From assembly GCA_000499405.2 (NCBI GenBank), contig HG738138.1, positions 24,563,687 to 24,627,686 on the forward strand: a DNA stretch of 64,000 nt. Direction: 5' to 3'. Made by a program: the position numbers and the translations under genes. Each line of letters opens with the position of its first letter. The stretch's first letter is position 1. This document shows positions 25,763-37,796 of the stretch, one piece after another. Below the pieces are notes generated by a model, which saw only the letters and a list, made by a program, of their open reading frames with translations, was not told the origin of the DNA and searched no databases. This DNA is from Onchocerca volvulus. Taxonomy: Eukaryota; Nematoda; Chromadorea; Rhabditida; Onchocercidae.

Positions 25763-26766
25763 TCATTTTCACTCTTTTTTTTTTGTATAATCTATGGTAC
25801 TGGTAAATTTCTAAAAAACTTGAATTTTGAAAAAAATAAATTCATGTCATTATAACTCGTTTTTTTTTTCGCAATATCTAGTCTGAAGTTTTGCTATTTC
25901 GGTACTTTCAGAAAAAAAAATTGAATTCTTATCAAATTTCAACCTTTAGGGAAAAAACCAAATCCTATAAAAGAATTTTAATTCTTTTAAGCAACTTGGT
26001 AAAAAAAATTCTTATCAAAATGAATGTTGAGTTTTTTTTTTTCTTGTAAGGAAAGTTCTTTCTTCCGTAATTCTCTTTCTTTTCTTTGATAAGAATTCTT
26101 GAATATTACATTTAGCATAAATTTGAATAGGACAACTTTATGCTATAATGACGGTTTCGAAACCTACTCACTGTAATAGATGTCTAAAATTTTCCGCTTT
26201 CTTTTTCCCATTTTAATTCAAATGTAACTTAAAAATTTATTTTTCTTTGAAATTTCATGTTATTTGCATGGGAAAATACAAATATGCGTGATATTAAAAA
26301 AAAACAAATTATCTTTATGACTATCTGGATAAAACTGACCGCTATAATTATATTCTGGATTAATGTGAAATGAAATACCAGTATCGTATGAATGTCCAAG
26401 TTTGAAAGATATTATCAGCAAATAAATTTCAATTCACTATTAAAAAGAGAAATGTCAAGTTGGTCAAAAAATTTTCTTCAATGATTATTTTTAGGTGATT
26501 AACAAATGAATGATAATGTCTTAATTTTTTGACTTTTTTATCACTGAATTTTGTCAATATTACCTTATGCAACATTTTCCACTGTTCTTATCATCACTAT
26601 TATTCTGCATTATCATGTAGGTATCTCTTATTTATTTTCAATTCTGTTATTTTCATATAGAACGATAACGTAAGCAATAAATCAGATAATCAATTTTGCG
26701 GTAAAAACTGTAATTTTCCGAAATTTTCCCATAAATTAGTTAAATATAAGTGAAAAAAAAAAACCT

Positions 26767-27938
26767 TCATCTCATAAAAGTTGCAAAAGCACCTTCGCCG
26801 ACAAAATATTCAATACCAAAACGTTCACTTCTCAAAATTAAAGCAACACTTGGTGCAACTCGATTCCACCTTTCCTGTAAAAAATTTTAAGCGTTTTGTA
26901 TCCTAGAAGATTTTGAAGTCAAATATTTTAGAAGTAATAATGAAGAAAACAGCAAAAAATTATAGACTGGAAAGTATTTAAGCAATTTGTATCTATAAGT
27001 AATGTGAATTATTGGGTAGGCAGAAACGCTAGGTAACCATAATTTTGTCTCGCAATTTTCCATCGCAAGGATTTATTTCGGATTCAATTCCAGTTCCTTA
27101 CTTTCAATAATATTTTCAACATTTTCTTGAGAGAATATTGCGGCATTGATAGTAACGAATTGAGAGTTTGAAAGTAAAAATTTTTTTATTTTTAGCTTCT
27201 CAATTCTCTTGCCATAATTGTTTTTTCTAGGAAATATAAAATCAAATAAAAAACAAACTTCGTACATGCTCATTCGTCCACCAAAATCAGTATTTGCAGT
27301 GAGAGTTTCATCAAATATCGGTTTTTGAAAGAAAAGATCAGCTTCGTTCGAAGGAAGTGGACTAAAAATTCTGGAAATACCATTATATTTAGATCTATAT
27401 ATATCTAAATAAATAAATAAATAAATAAATAAATATATATATATATATATATTTATTTATTTATTTATTTATATTTATATATATATAGAACTTACGCTAA
27501 TTCAATGTTGTTAAGGATTCCATGCTGATTCAATAACACAATTAACCTTTATTGGATCCTCAATCGGAGGTACAAAACTGCTTACTGATATTTCTTGTAA
27601 CACTGTTGTTTTGTCTGTTTCATGATGAACTACAAGGATTTAAGTCGCTAAATTTATACGTATAGATAATGAACTTGTTTTTAAAATAGTACTGCAATAA
27701 AAATCGCCATCAATATGTATATATTTTGGTCAAAAAACTTTCCAAATGACTTGTCGAAAAGGAAATTTGTTTTCACGAGAATTTCATTTCTGTAACAGCA
27801 GTATCGGATATCAGAAGTGGATCATTAACCAAATTACCTGCCGATGATTGAATTGATGAAGTCAATGCATTCATCGAGAAGCCACTGGCACAATCACTTC
27901 ATTCCCCAACGAAGTGATTTTTTGGAATTTGTATTCTG
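26767..27938 (-). pseudogene. bub-1: BUB-1-like middle fragment up to kinase P-loop, broken
   Basis: Minus-strand exons: 27777-27938, 27547-27629, 27259-27361, probably 27098-27235, and 26767-26874. The first (TSSIQSSAGNLVNDPLLI) is paralogous to the last long exon of the plus-strand BUB-1 gene (TSSIQPSGGNLLDDSFLF), acceptor included. The next encode VLQEISVSSFVPPIEDPIK and FFQKPIFDETLTANTDFG. The last encodes WNRVAPSVALILRSERFG then EYFVGEGAFAT, a kinase glycine-rich loop, and then stops at FMR. The bases after GAFAT would read V/F-Y-E-M-K up to a GTTTTT donor if one base were added, so a one-base deletion is likely. BUB-1 is the spindle-checkpoint and kinetochore kinase. The N-terminal region and the rest of the kinase are absent here. 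Assignment to BUB-1 rests on paralogy plus the P-loop. Confidence 0.65.
27405..27490. repeat. Self-complementary AAAT/AT/ATTT microsatellite
   Basis: A run of AAAT units, then alternating AT, then ATTT units, flanked by TATATA and TAGATC/TAGAAC. The whole block is close to its own reverse complement and would extrude as a hairpin. It lies in an intron of the broken BUB-1 fragment. Confidence 0.85.
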
Positions 27939-28289
27939 CTGGAAAACCCAAGTCTTTATTGACGACAAGCAATAATAAATTGATATTCAAAAATTTATAA
28001 ATATAGAAGATAGTTTATGATCTTATTGCTCTTCCACATTGCAGTGCAAATATAAATTCTTTCGATATATCGCACAGCTATCTCTCCCAAATTTCAAATT
28101 ATTTCTTTGCCATTTTATATTAATAGGAAAAAATTACTGCAAAAACTTTTCTTTTAAATCACCAACTTACATGGTATATCCGTATGAACAGTAAAATTCC
28201 TTGAAATTTTGATCTAATTAAGTTAAAATTAATTCAAAACTCACTCTAATATTTAATTTACTATAATATTTAATAGTAATCACCAAAAA

Positions 28290-28760
28290 TTCCAAATACG
28301 GCAACTTGACATATATATTTTTGACAATAATGTATGCAATAACACAATCTGAATCAAACGAGCAACTGAAGTTTAATGGAAAAAACATTAGGCGGCAAAA
28401 ATTTGATATATAAAATAGCTTTCTTTTGAACAAAATGAAAAGTGAGAATTTAAAAAATTTAATAATCAATTCGTTAAACGATAATAACACTTAATTAAAT
28501 GTAATGAATATTTTCTTTTAGATATTTTTTATTAAAAAAAAAAAAAAAATGATACTTTTTTAACCTAAAAATCAAACAGCAAGAGAAAGTCATTCCAAAA
28601 ATGGCTCAAAAGATCAAAATATCACGTAGCTTTCTGAATACAAAGAAAAAAAACTGCACGTATGCTCTTTTTCTTGTTGCCAAATTGCACGTACTGCCCA
28701 ACCTTCCTCTTCCGATGCTTCGTTTGTTCAGATAGGAATAAAATGATACGGACGATAAAT
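28290..28760. repeat. Segmental duplication copy A, second block
   Basis: Collinear with 56180-56710. A shared stretch runs from AATCAAACAGCAA through GGCTCAAAAGATCAAAATAT and AAAAAAAACTGCACGTATGC. In copy A it is separated from the first block by the BUB-1 fragment (26.4-28.0 kb); in copy B by unrelated DNA (54.9-56.1 kb). The open frame in copy B is not kept in copy A, so it is not treated as a gene. Confidence 0.8.
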
Positions 28761-29104
28761 AACCAATAGGACGATCAATTGGGCGATGTGCTAAAAATTT
28801 ATTTACACTGTATATCTATCTATTTAAATCTATGTGTAATTTATATTTTTTTAAATCGGAACTTTTTAAAATTCTTTCAAAAATTTTTGCAAAAATTTTT
28901 ATTTCTGCCAAATTCACGTATTTTACAGGGTTAGCATAGAAGTTTATTATTATAGTAAATCTTTCAAGTTTGATTTAAAGCGTAGAAATAGGCGGATAAT
29001 TGAGTTAGTTTTACAAGTTAAGATTCTTAATTTTTTAATTATGATGTCGGAGCCTAGTTTTTGGTTAATTCAGTGTCAGGGCCCATATTTCATCAGTCTA
29101 AGTT

Positions 29105-29522
29105 AATTTGAAGGTAATTGATGATCAGTGATATTGAAGTTGTGAGTATGGGGATAGAGGTAAGTTATGTTTTGATTCTTTTATGAAGTCTTTGGATCAT
29201 TTGTCTGTGGAGAATTTCGATTTTTTAATGTTCATAATCGTTGTGTTTTGCGATTTGGTACTAATATAGGTGTTTATTGCACTTCTAGTGATTCTATTCA
29301 CTCTTTTAAGTGTTTTATTAAGTTGAATGCCTTGAACGGACTTTTAACTAACTTGTAAATTTTTTTTTTTTGCTAGTTTTGTTGTGACTTGTAATTTTTC
29401 TTGTTCTGACCTGTTTTATGGTCAGTGTTCTGAAATTTGTGCTGCTAATCAGAGATGGATAATTATTGTGTTAGAATTAACCTCTTTAGAATGTTGGATG
29501 GGCTGACCTCTTGTTTGTTAAA
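29105..29522 (+). pseudogene. cox2: Nuclear copy of mitochondrial cox2 (NUMT)
   Basis: Read with the invertebrate mitochondrial code (TGA = Trp) this gives cytochrome oxidase subunit 2: KVIDDQWYWSCEYG, DSFMKSLDHL, NRCVLRFGTN, TSSDSIHSF, LNALNGLL, the copper-site stretch FYGQCSEICAANQRW, and the C-terminus LECWMGWPLVC. All three TGA codons in conserved Trp positions prove mitochondrial ancestry. There are at least two frameshifts, and the conserved copper-ligand His of ANH is replaced by Gln, so it is dead. Strongly T-biased coding strand, unlike flanking nuclear DNA. The sequence just upstream (28900-29100) is T/G-rich and may hold mitochondrial tRNA sequence; this is not resolved. Confidence 0.92.
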
Positions 29523-30351
29523 ATTTTCTAGTACATATAAATTGTCTATCTCCAACATCATTGATCTACCCATATTCTTTGCAATTATGTCATCTATCGA
29601 TATTATTACAGTTATATCTACTGATATTCTTTGTATCATTTTATCGTTAATTGTAAGTTTGGCTTTCCTTTTCTAAATTTTGTTGTTTTTTCTCTTCTGG
29701 TTTCTTTTGATGTATATTTATTGTTTGATCTTGTTTCTTTTAAGGACTTCTTTGAGTTTGTTCCTTGAAAAAAAAATTAAAATCAAACCTAAAATATCTG
29801 TTCTTGGCAATTTTTACCATAGTTTCTTCTTTTTTTTTTTAGATTTTGAAACCAATCAGTTTGCTCACAAAGTTCGAAGAATTGTTTGTCAAAAATGACA
29901 AATTTTTTATTTCGAAAATTTCCCCCTAACTCAACATGCAGAACCTGTGGCTGGAATCACGACAGCTTATTTACTTCTCCTCATGTGATATCTCTGAAAT
30001 TTTCCAGTTGTATCTTTTCCTAGTTTTAGTGCTTTATAAAATAATTAGCTTGTATTTCGATCAGTTCAAGCTTATTTGATTTTCGATATTCATTTGATAA
30101 TGTCGAATGTTTTCTCGTTTTAATAGTTTCATTTGATATTCATTTAATGTCCTCGAATTGCATCCTTAATTTTGCATATCAGCTTAATAAAGCTTACGAG
30201 CTAGTTTTTTGAAATTTACGCCATCATTTCTCTTTAGATATTTGTTTAATTTGCTTTATTGCAGTTGACAAGTGGCAGTCTATTGTGCTATCATTCTATC
30301 GATCGCCGCTGAAGAAAGAAAAGATTTGAGAATTAATGAGAATCGTTGATT

Positions 30352-32990
30352 ATGGAATTTTTTGAATCATTACCATCTTTCGTCAAGTAATTTCTTATAC
30401 ATTTGCTTCTTTTCCGTTCTTTTTTCTGATTAAAATCACTTGTATTTTCAATAATTATTTAATGATCAGTCAATTTTAAATTTTCAGTTAAAACAATATT
30501 TGATTAGTTTTTGATCTTAAATTGTTTATAGTTCTTAAATTTTAAACTAAATAATTTTCAGTCAATTTTTGAGCGAATTCAATTTTCATTTTCAATTAAC
30601 CATGAACTACATTTAATTAATTAGGGGTCGCAGATGTGCAAGACATAAATCTAGTAGTTGTGATAAAAGAAAATCATTGATTAAATTATTCTCAATAAAA
30701 AGTTAAATTTGAGAATTTAAAGTCTAAAAATTAGGAGGAATCATGTGATTTCAGAGCGTTGCCCGAAGCGAAACAATTGGATTACATCTTGAAGTATGTT
30801 GTAAATAAACTGCTATTCTTTTGATTTTGGATTGTATAGCTGTAGTTGCATTTTCTGAAACCATTACATCAAAATTGTGAAAAGATGATTTTTGAGGTGC
30901 AGAATTAGTCAGTTTTTTATTTTTCCAATTTTAGCCGATTGAAATGGATGGAGAAAGATTTCGAAGATGAAGAAATTTATCTCTATCTACGTAAAGCTAT
31001 CATGGAAATTATATTGCGGTATTCCGCGGAAAATAATCCGTTCTACAACGATAAACGTTTGTTCGACGTTTTCTGTATTGCTGTAAGTCAGTATAAGTAA
31101 CTGATAATTATCAATTGATAATTATCCGAAGCAATAATTGCTACATCTTAACGTATAATGCGTAGTTTACCTGCTATAGTTAGCATAATGTTGAGCTTTG
31201 AGAAATGATACAGTTAGGACTATGTCAACTAAAGAACAAGATCACTGGAAAAGGTGGACATCAGTAGTTGAATGACTTGAGATAAGTCAATTTTCGCTCA
31301 TGTGCTCAAATACTATGTTGTTATCATTTTATCAAGTATATCTATTCTAGCTTATTTGTTGCAATAATTTACTATAACTGATTTCATTTTTTCTGCGAAT
31401 TTTTTTGAAATAACTGCTTCAAATGTCTTTTGTGAAATTGATTTTAGGGTAAATTAAATCATACAATGGGGATGAAAAGGATAATGGAAAAGCTGCATAA
31501 TCGGAAACAGTTTTATGAGCTGGCAGAATTTTATGTCAAATGGGGAGAGGTAAAAAAATAACTTTTCCTAATTATACTAAAGAAAATGCATTATGTTAAA
31601 GCTTATAAGAGACATTCGTTTCAGATATTTGCGAAAGAAAAGAACAGGAAACGTTTTAACAAAATATGGGATGAAGCCACAAAAGCGAAAGCTAAGCCAA
31701 TATCACATGTTAATAAAGCTTTTAGGTGAAAGCATTATTTTATAACTGAGATGATTTTACAATGTTGTGTCATATAAGTGTGATACAGTACATTATGCTT
31801 ATCATTCCCTAATACATACATCAAGTGACTAGAAATCAGTTGCCATAATTTTATGATTTTATTTAATTGTATCATTTATGAAACTTTGTGCATTCTTCTT
31901 GCTCATTCACTGCAATACTTCTGCTGTACCGCATCTGTAAATTTTGAATATTCTCCTTGAAGAAGATTTGATTGACGATTTATCTTTAAAACTTTATCGA
32001 CATCCACTGTATTTCGATTTAGCAATAATAATGATGTAATTACAATAAAATTTCAGGGCTATGCTTTATCGGTATTTCCAAATGGCTGATAGCATGACTG
32101 ATGAAATAATTGTAAATCTCGAGAAGAATGGTATTTTTTTTAACTATTTTAAATGATGCTAGAATTATTTTATAATTTTTACCCCTTAAAATTTCATGCT
32201 GCCTTTTTAGAATCGTCAGAAGATTCGCGAGTGGCATTCAGAGATGTTGAGACAGCAACGTAAGTTTTTTTTTCTGTGTTTTTTGGCCTATCTTTATACA
32301 AATGTGAAAGAAATTGGTTGGTTTCATGTAAATTCCAAATTTTAGCCTAGAACAAAAACCATCTAAAAATAATGAGCGCTCAACAAGACTAACTCATCCT
32401 TCCAGAGTAAAAAATCTTATGAAAATAGTCAATGGGCAACAATCAATTGAGGATTCCACATATTTAAAAATTTTTGAATATCAATATATTATCACTTGTC
32501 ATCAATAAAGAATTGCTTTCCAGCGGAATACAAAATCGAAAACTATCAGATATAAACGAGGAACAAAGTGATTGTACCAATGCAAGAACTTCATCAATTC
32601 AACCGTCAGGAGGTAATTTGCTTGATGATTCATTTCTATTTTCTAATAATTGGGAAATTCGAGCATTAAAAGAGATGAAAGGTCAGTTCCCCATCTTTTG
32701 AAAAGAAACTTACAATGCTGGTGTTCATTTTTAATCCACCTGGGCCAAGCCGTTATTTAAAAAAATTTCTCATAAAATTTCGTGTGTCACATTAAAAAAA
32801 GCAATTTGATGCCAACAATTAATGTATTATAATATGAATTCTTTCCAAAGTATTACTTAAAACATTTATATTTAATACATCCAATACTTGATATATTCAA
32901 AATTTCGAGAGTAAATATTTGCATGATGAGGATGAAAAGTTTAGAGGAGCAGTGCGTAGTAAATTGGTGAATAGTCGAAAGAGATTTTGA
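30352..32990 (+). CDS. bub-1: BUB-1/Mad3-like N-terminal checkpoint protein, kinase-less
   Basis: Exons 30352-30386, 30755-30793, 30935-31082, 31448-31549, 31625-31725, 32057-32130, 32211-32259 and about 32346-32427 join in phase with GT-AG sites. The protein begins MEFFESLPSFVK and contains the Mad3/BUB1 homology region I: LDYILNRLKWMEKDF, YSAENNPFYNDKRLFDVF, then FYELAEFYVKWGEIFAKEK and KAKAKPISHVNKAFRAMLYR. This TPR-like domain binds KNL1 at kinetochores. A further exon 32524-32681 (TSSIQPSGGNLLDDSFLF) and a possible last exon ending RSKLVNSRKRF at 32990 follow, but the phase from exon 8 to exon 9 does not fit cleanly. No kinase domain follows within the window. No KEN box is seen. It may be a truncated duplicate of BUB-1 or a Mad3/SAN-1-like gene. 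The first eight exons look intact. Confidence 0.7.
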
Positions 32991-34455
32991 AGGAGCAACA
33001 TTTTATAGATTAATTTATCAGTGTTTTCTTTTATTTCAAATTATGAGCAAATGATCTCAAAAAACAATTAAAAAATTGAATCTCTCAAATTTTTCATGCG
33101 AATTATACAACCACCGATCATTCTTCAGAATAAAACATTTATATTTTTATGTTTGTTTTCAAGATCGATTGACCATTTTGAAGGAAATGAATTTATTTTG
33201 CTTCATCCGTAGCCGCTTGTCAAACATTATCATACTTTCATTTTATCTAAACAGGAAAGAATGAAAAAAACTTTTTGTTCCAATCTTTCGTGGAAATTAT
33301 ATTCAATTAATAGATCCAAAGTTAATAAAGTTCAATTAAAAAATGCATGGGTTATTTGAACAAAAATTTATTAATACCAAAAATTCATTTATTACATCAA
33401 CAATCAGAAATCGCTTTTAATCAAAAATTGGGCTAATTGATTTAACTTTATTATTTTTCATTCACTTGTGATCAATGTTTTCACAAGATAGGCAGATTAC
33501 ATCTCCAAAATATATTTTATATTTTTGATATTACCGCCATCTTCAATGCTTAAATTTTGCAGCAAAGGTGTGACATCGAGCAGCCCTTTGATTCTAACTG
33601 TTCAAACACAAGGAAGATGCAATTTCACACTGTCACGAGTCATCTATTTTGACCCAACTTTCTCTTTGTCGATGATTTGATTTTCTTTTTAATCTCTTAT
33701 CTTGGCACTTGACGTACAGTTCAAGACAATTTCTAGTATTTGTTTCTATAATCTGATTTTCAAATGTTCATATCCTTTCTCGATTTTAGAAAAAATTATT
33801 TGATTTGTTCAAGTTTAGTTGGATATACGACGTTTTTTTCTCGCATGGTTTTCTTCTTTTGAAGTAATAATTTTAGCATTAACTGAATAGTTGAGTTGTT
33901 TCGGAAACTGTGTAATGAAAAAACGTTTTCATGAAGTTTTAAGGACATTTATTCTAGCAATACGCAAGTTCGCAAAAATCTGTCTCAATTTATGAAAAAT
34001 GTTTGCATTTGATATGAAGTAGTGGCAAAAGACTCTGATGTTCCGAAAAATTCAATCTTGTTTAAAAAAATTTTGTAATGTTATCAAATGTTTGATATAT
34101 TATAAGCAAGCATTCTTTAAACTAATAGGTTATTTGTGTTTGAATAAAATGAACCAATCCTCATATCATTCTACTATCAACAACATAATCACTTTTTCAT
34201 GAACGATAACAATATTCTACAAAACAAGCGCCATAAATAACTTTTAAACCCACCTCATGTAACTGATCATTTGTTGTAGTTAATGAATTCACAGTAATAA
34301 TATTACTTATTATAATAGCAAATATCATGAATTTAACGAGTACATACACAATATTGCAATTAACTGTCTGATTCTGTTAAGCATTTATGACTTCTGAAGA
34401 ATTTTATTTACCATTGAGAAATACGAATTTAAAGAAATGTTAAAATAACTGCACT
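32991..34455. other. No secure gene
   Basis: AT-rich. A short protein-like stretch after a TTGCAG at about 33560 (reading TSSSPLILTVQTQGRCNF and on to RVIYFDP) may be an exon of unknown identity, but no partner exons were found. Confidence 0.45.
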
Positions 34456-34745
34456 ATGGCAGGTGCAAAAGTTAAGATATACAATGGCATTTGAAAAACT
34501 TATACTTCTCCACTTGAAGATAATTTATTATTAAATTTAGATCCTATTAGTGATGGAACTATTATTAACAAGTTCAATTTACGACTTCATTTTTGCTCAC
34601 GAAATCTTCTGCGTATATCCGAAAAGGATCGTATCATTTGCGCAAATGTTGCCCTAAATAAATCATTCATTCTTTTATTAACAGTGAGAAGAAATCCAAT
34701 TTTTTCGAGAAGATTGAAAATTCGAATTTTGCGGGCTAGTTTTTA
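34456..34745 (+). pseudogene. Degenerate intron-free reading frame, unidentified
   Basis: From ATGGCAGGTGCAAAAG a frame with one TGA after about 12 codons runs on through LLLNLDPISDGTIINKFNL and LRISEKDRIICANVALNK. The lack of introns and the codon texture would fit a bacterial transfer like the other two in this window, but no family is recognised, so origin is open. Confidence 0.25.
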
Positions 34746-34799
34746 AAAAGTTGTGCAAATTCCCGATTCCTACATTATTCACATTATTCCGTGTGTATT

Positions 34800-36454
34800 C
34801 CATCTGTCCACAACGATTTTCATCCTCTTGTCGTTAAGATAGCTTAGAAATTTTACGTCTGATAAAGATACAGGATTGATTAACCATCGGGGGTATGATA
34901 TTATTTTTTTATCAACCTTAAAAGTCTACATGATAAATCATCTCTGCCAAGATACAGCTTTAACAAATTTGGATTCTAAAAAAAATTTTTTTTTTTTTTT
35001 TGCTCATGCAATTATTTCTCCATCTATTCATTTCCAAATTACAGTTTTTTAGGCATTACTGATTGCTTCATCACAAGATATCCTCAAATATGCTACAACA
35101 TCTAATCATTTTTCTTATCCTTCCCATCGATTATATGCATAACATGTCAATATCAACTTATCACTGATAAATATATTTAAGAAATATGGTAAATACAGTA
35201 TACTTTTTTAATACACTTCCCGTCCTAAGATGCTTCTTGTTTCTTTGAAAATAGGGATGAAATTTAGAGATTCACCTTTGCATGATACGCCACATTTCAT
35301 TACTTCAATTTAATGTAATGAAATAAATTTAAAATGATAGCTTAAAATATATGGTTTTATCTTTAACAAAATTAACAACTCTTTACAGAATTGTTTAGCA
35401 TTAGATTCGTGCATGTTTAAATATTATCCAACTCTGCAGATTATGAAGAAGTCGAGTGGCATCGACAATTTTTCTTATCTGAATTTCAAAACAAATCGTT
35501 ATATTGAGAGTAGCAACAACAAATATTGAAATAAAACAATAGAAAACCGATATCAGTTTCGTACTGTAGATTACCCTGCGAATTTAAATTTTCGACGAAT
35601 TCCAAAGATATCATTAAAGGACTACCGAGACCTTATTTCTTTTTTCACTTTGCCGTTAGAAAGGACTGCTTAATGTAAATTTTATTTGTCGCTTTCAGCA
35701 TCGAATGGCACAGTTTATTTCTTCTGTATTTCATGTAATTAGTTGTTCGAATTTTTTCAAGAAGCTCAGAAAATTGTAATTTTTACTTTTGAGGACGAAG
35801 AATCTGACTTTATTGCTGTTGCTTGATGGTACACATTACATTTGTGCTTTTCAGTAGCAAGTTTTTCCTTTTCTCGAATTCCACGGAATTTAATTTACCG
35901 ATAGACAAAAAGATGAAAAGTGAAATCAAATTTTGAATAGAAACTCAAACAAAAATTGAACCATATATTTACTATCTTTAATACAAGCATCATTTCTGCG
36001 TAAATTGGAAAAATTACCAAACTTATTGTTGATAAATTAAAAAATTGCAAGGATTTCGAAAAAAATTCCGAATGATTATTTCTAACTTCGAAAGAAATGC
36101 ATACATCTTAGTTTAATTTCAATACATTCCTATTTCAGATTTTATTTGTTGCTACTTCCACATTCGCTCTTTTTGCTGAATATGAGCGATGATTATCATT
36201 GAAGATCAACAAAAAAGCGTCTATTGTCAGGTTTCACTAGATAAAGAGTTAATAAATAATGCAAAAAACAAATTTTCCAGATGAATAACAATATGATTTT
36301 CTTATAAAAGATAAATTCAAAATGTGTTGTTTTGTCATTCGTTTTCAGGTTGACTCCTCTAACACATAGCGTGACAGCAATCTTCCTCTTCAACACCGCA
36401 GTAAACGGTATGATATTACACGAATTTCCCAGCTTTTGAATGAATCTGTAAACG
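34800..36454. other. No secure gene
   Basis: AT-rich. Around 35540-35690 one plus-strand frame reads FRTVDYPANLNFRRIPK for about 40 codons without clear splice sites. Nothing else is protein-like. Confidence 0.4.
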
Positions 36455-37300
36455 AATTAAAATGACTTGTATTTTCAATAATTATTTGATGCTCAGCTAG
36501 CAATAAATTTTCAGTTGAAGAAATGTTTGATTAGTTTTTGGTCTTAAATTATTTATGGTTCTTAAATTTTAAACTAAATTATTTTCAGTCAATTTTTGAC
36601 CGAGTTCAATTTTCATTTTCAGTTAACCATTAAATGAATTTAATTAATTAGGAATCTCAGATGGCAAGACATATATTTTGTAATTATGATGAAAGAAAGT
36701 TAGTTAATTGATTAAGTTATTCACAATGAAAATTTGAAGTGAAAAACTAAAGTTTAAAATTAAAAAAAAAAATTCATGTGTTCGTGTAATTTCAGAACGT
36801 CATTAGAAGTGAACAAAACGTCAGTGGAAGCGAAACTGTTGGATTTCATCTTGAAGTATGTTCTAAATGTTTAAACTGTCATCATTTCGCTTTTGGATTG
36901 CATAGCTGAAGTTTAGTTACACTTTCTAAAGTCATAAAATTAACATTATGAAGAAATGACATACTTTATTTAGGGTTTCATAATTGGTCAGTCTTTGTAT
37001 TTCTTCAATTTGAGCGAATTAAAAATGATGGAGAAATCCGTTATAATCTACGAAAAGCCATCATGCAAACCATACGGTGGTTTTCTGAGAAGAATAATCC
37101 GCTCTATAACGATAAGCACTTGTTCGGCGTTTCCTGCATTGCCTGTAAATCATTATAATTAATTTAATTACAGTTGATAATTATTTGAAGCGGTAATTGC
37201 TACATCTTAAAATGTGTAATACGTGATTTTCCTGTTATAGCTAGCCATACAATGGGGATGAAAAGGATAATGGAAAAGCTGCACAATCGGAAAGTACTGA
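36455..37300 (+). pseudogene. BUB-1 5' fragment, left arm of an inverted repeat
   Basis: Homologous to 30430-31490 of the intact gene, intron sequence included. Exon-2 equivalent 36796-36855 (KTSLEVNKTSVEAKLLDFIL) has an extra TSLEVNK-like insertion shared with the minus-strand copy. The exon-3 equivalent from about 37013 has lost 19 bases after MMEK, shifting the frame before WFSEKNNPLYNDKHLFGV, and its 3' splice site is mutated. Intron 3 is largely deleted: the CTAGC at its start runs directly into exon-4 sequence (HTMGMKRIMEKLHNRK). The homology starts in intron 1, so exon 1 is absent. Dead copy. Confidence 0.85.
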
Positions 37301-37379
37301 CTTGCTTCTTCCGCGAACGACGTAAGATTCCACTGCCGACGGCATTTGTTGGAAATGCCGCATCAATTCCTGAAATAAA
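37295..37379 (-). CDS. Exon-like block on minus strand, unidentified
   Basis: After TTTATTTCAG a GC-richer stretch reads IDAAFPTNAVGSGILRRSRK in one frame and ELMRHFQQMPSAVESYVV in another. It is followed by the border of the BUB-1 left arm, which truncates it. Possibly the remainder of the gene represented by the two blocks at 37467-37550 and 37797-37996. Confidence 0.3.
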
Positions 37380-37466
37380 TTAATTGCAACGCATTCTATT
37401 TCATTGCTTTACCACAAAACTATGATAAGTTATCGCTTTTCCTCATGATTACATGAAAATACGAAC

Positions 37467-37550
37467 CGATAGATCGAGAATCACTATTATCACACAGATT
37501 TTTGCGCTTGCTGGGAGTTGCTTCTAGTTCCGACAATAAGTTACTGAAAC
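37467..37550 (-). CDS. Exon-like block on minus strand, unidentified
   Basis: ACTTTTTAG acceptor, 84 bases, then a GTTCG donor-like end. It reads SNLLSELEATPSKRKNLC and DNSDSRSI. Polar, basic and Ser-rich like a regulatory linker. No family recognised. Confidence 0.35.
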
Positions 37551-37796
37551 CTAAAAAGTTATCAAATGTCGCAAAAAAAATCCCTTTACAAAAAATTAAA
37601 AAAAAAATTAAAACAAATATGGCAAGATATATGCTAGTAATCATTATTCACATTTATTAACTATAAAAGACAATTTCACATAATCTTTAACATAATAGAA
37701 AATTCAAATAATAGAATGTGATTCATAAGGCTGCCAAACAAGACGTCAGTATAGATATAATTAAATTTTAAAAAATTTAATTTTCTACCGCATTCT

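Larger units (their letters stand above)
20485..26360. repeat. Segmental duplication copy A (grl-containing)
   Basis: Collinear with 48770-54868. Shared landmarks include the AAAACGTTGATTGGTTGATA block (20768 versus 49064), the GACACGAGCCTAATTT block (21457 versus 49729), and the whole grl gene with flanks. Similarity looks about 80-95 percent by eye, with long near-identical tracts. Copy A lacks the HINE present in copy B and carries an extra 54-bp tandem repeat. Homology stops near TATATTCTGGA at about 26350. Between the named genes the segment is AT-rich without other secure genes. Confidence 0.85.

Noticed and set aside
29455..29898. Hydrophobic plus-strand open frames
   Set aside because: The first part is the cox2 NUMT read in the nuclear code; the rest is T-rich noncoding DNA shared with the BUB-1 inverted copy.
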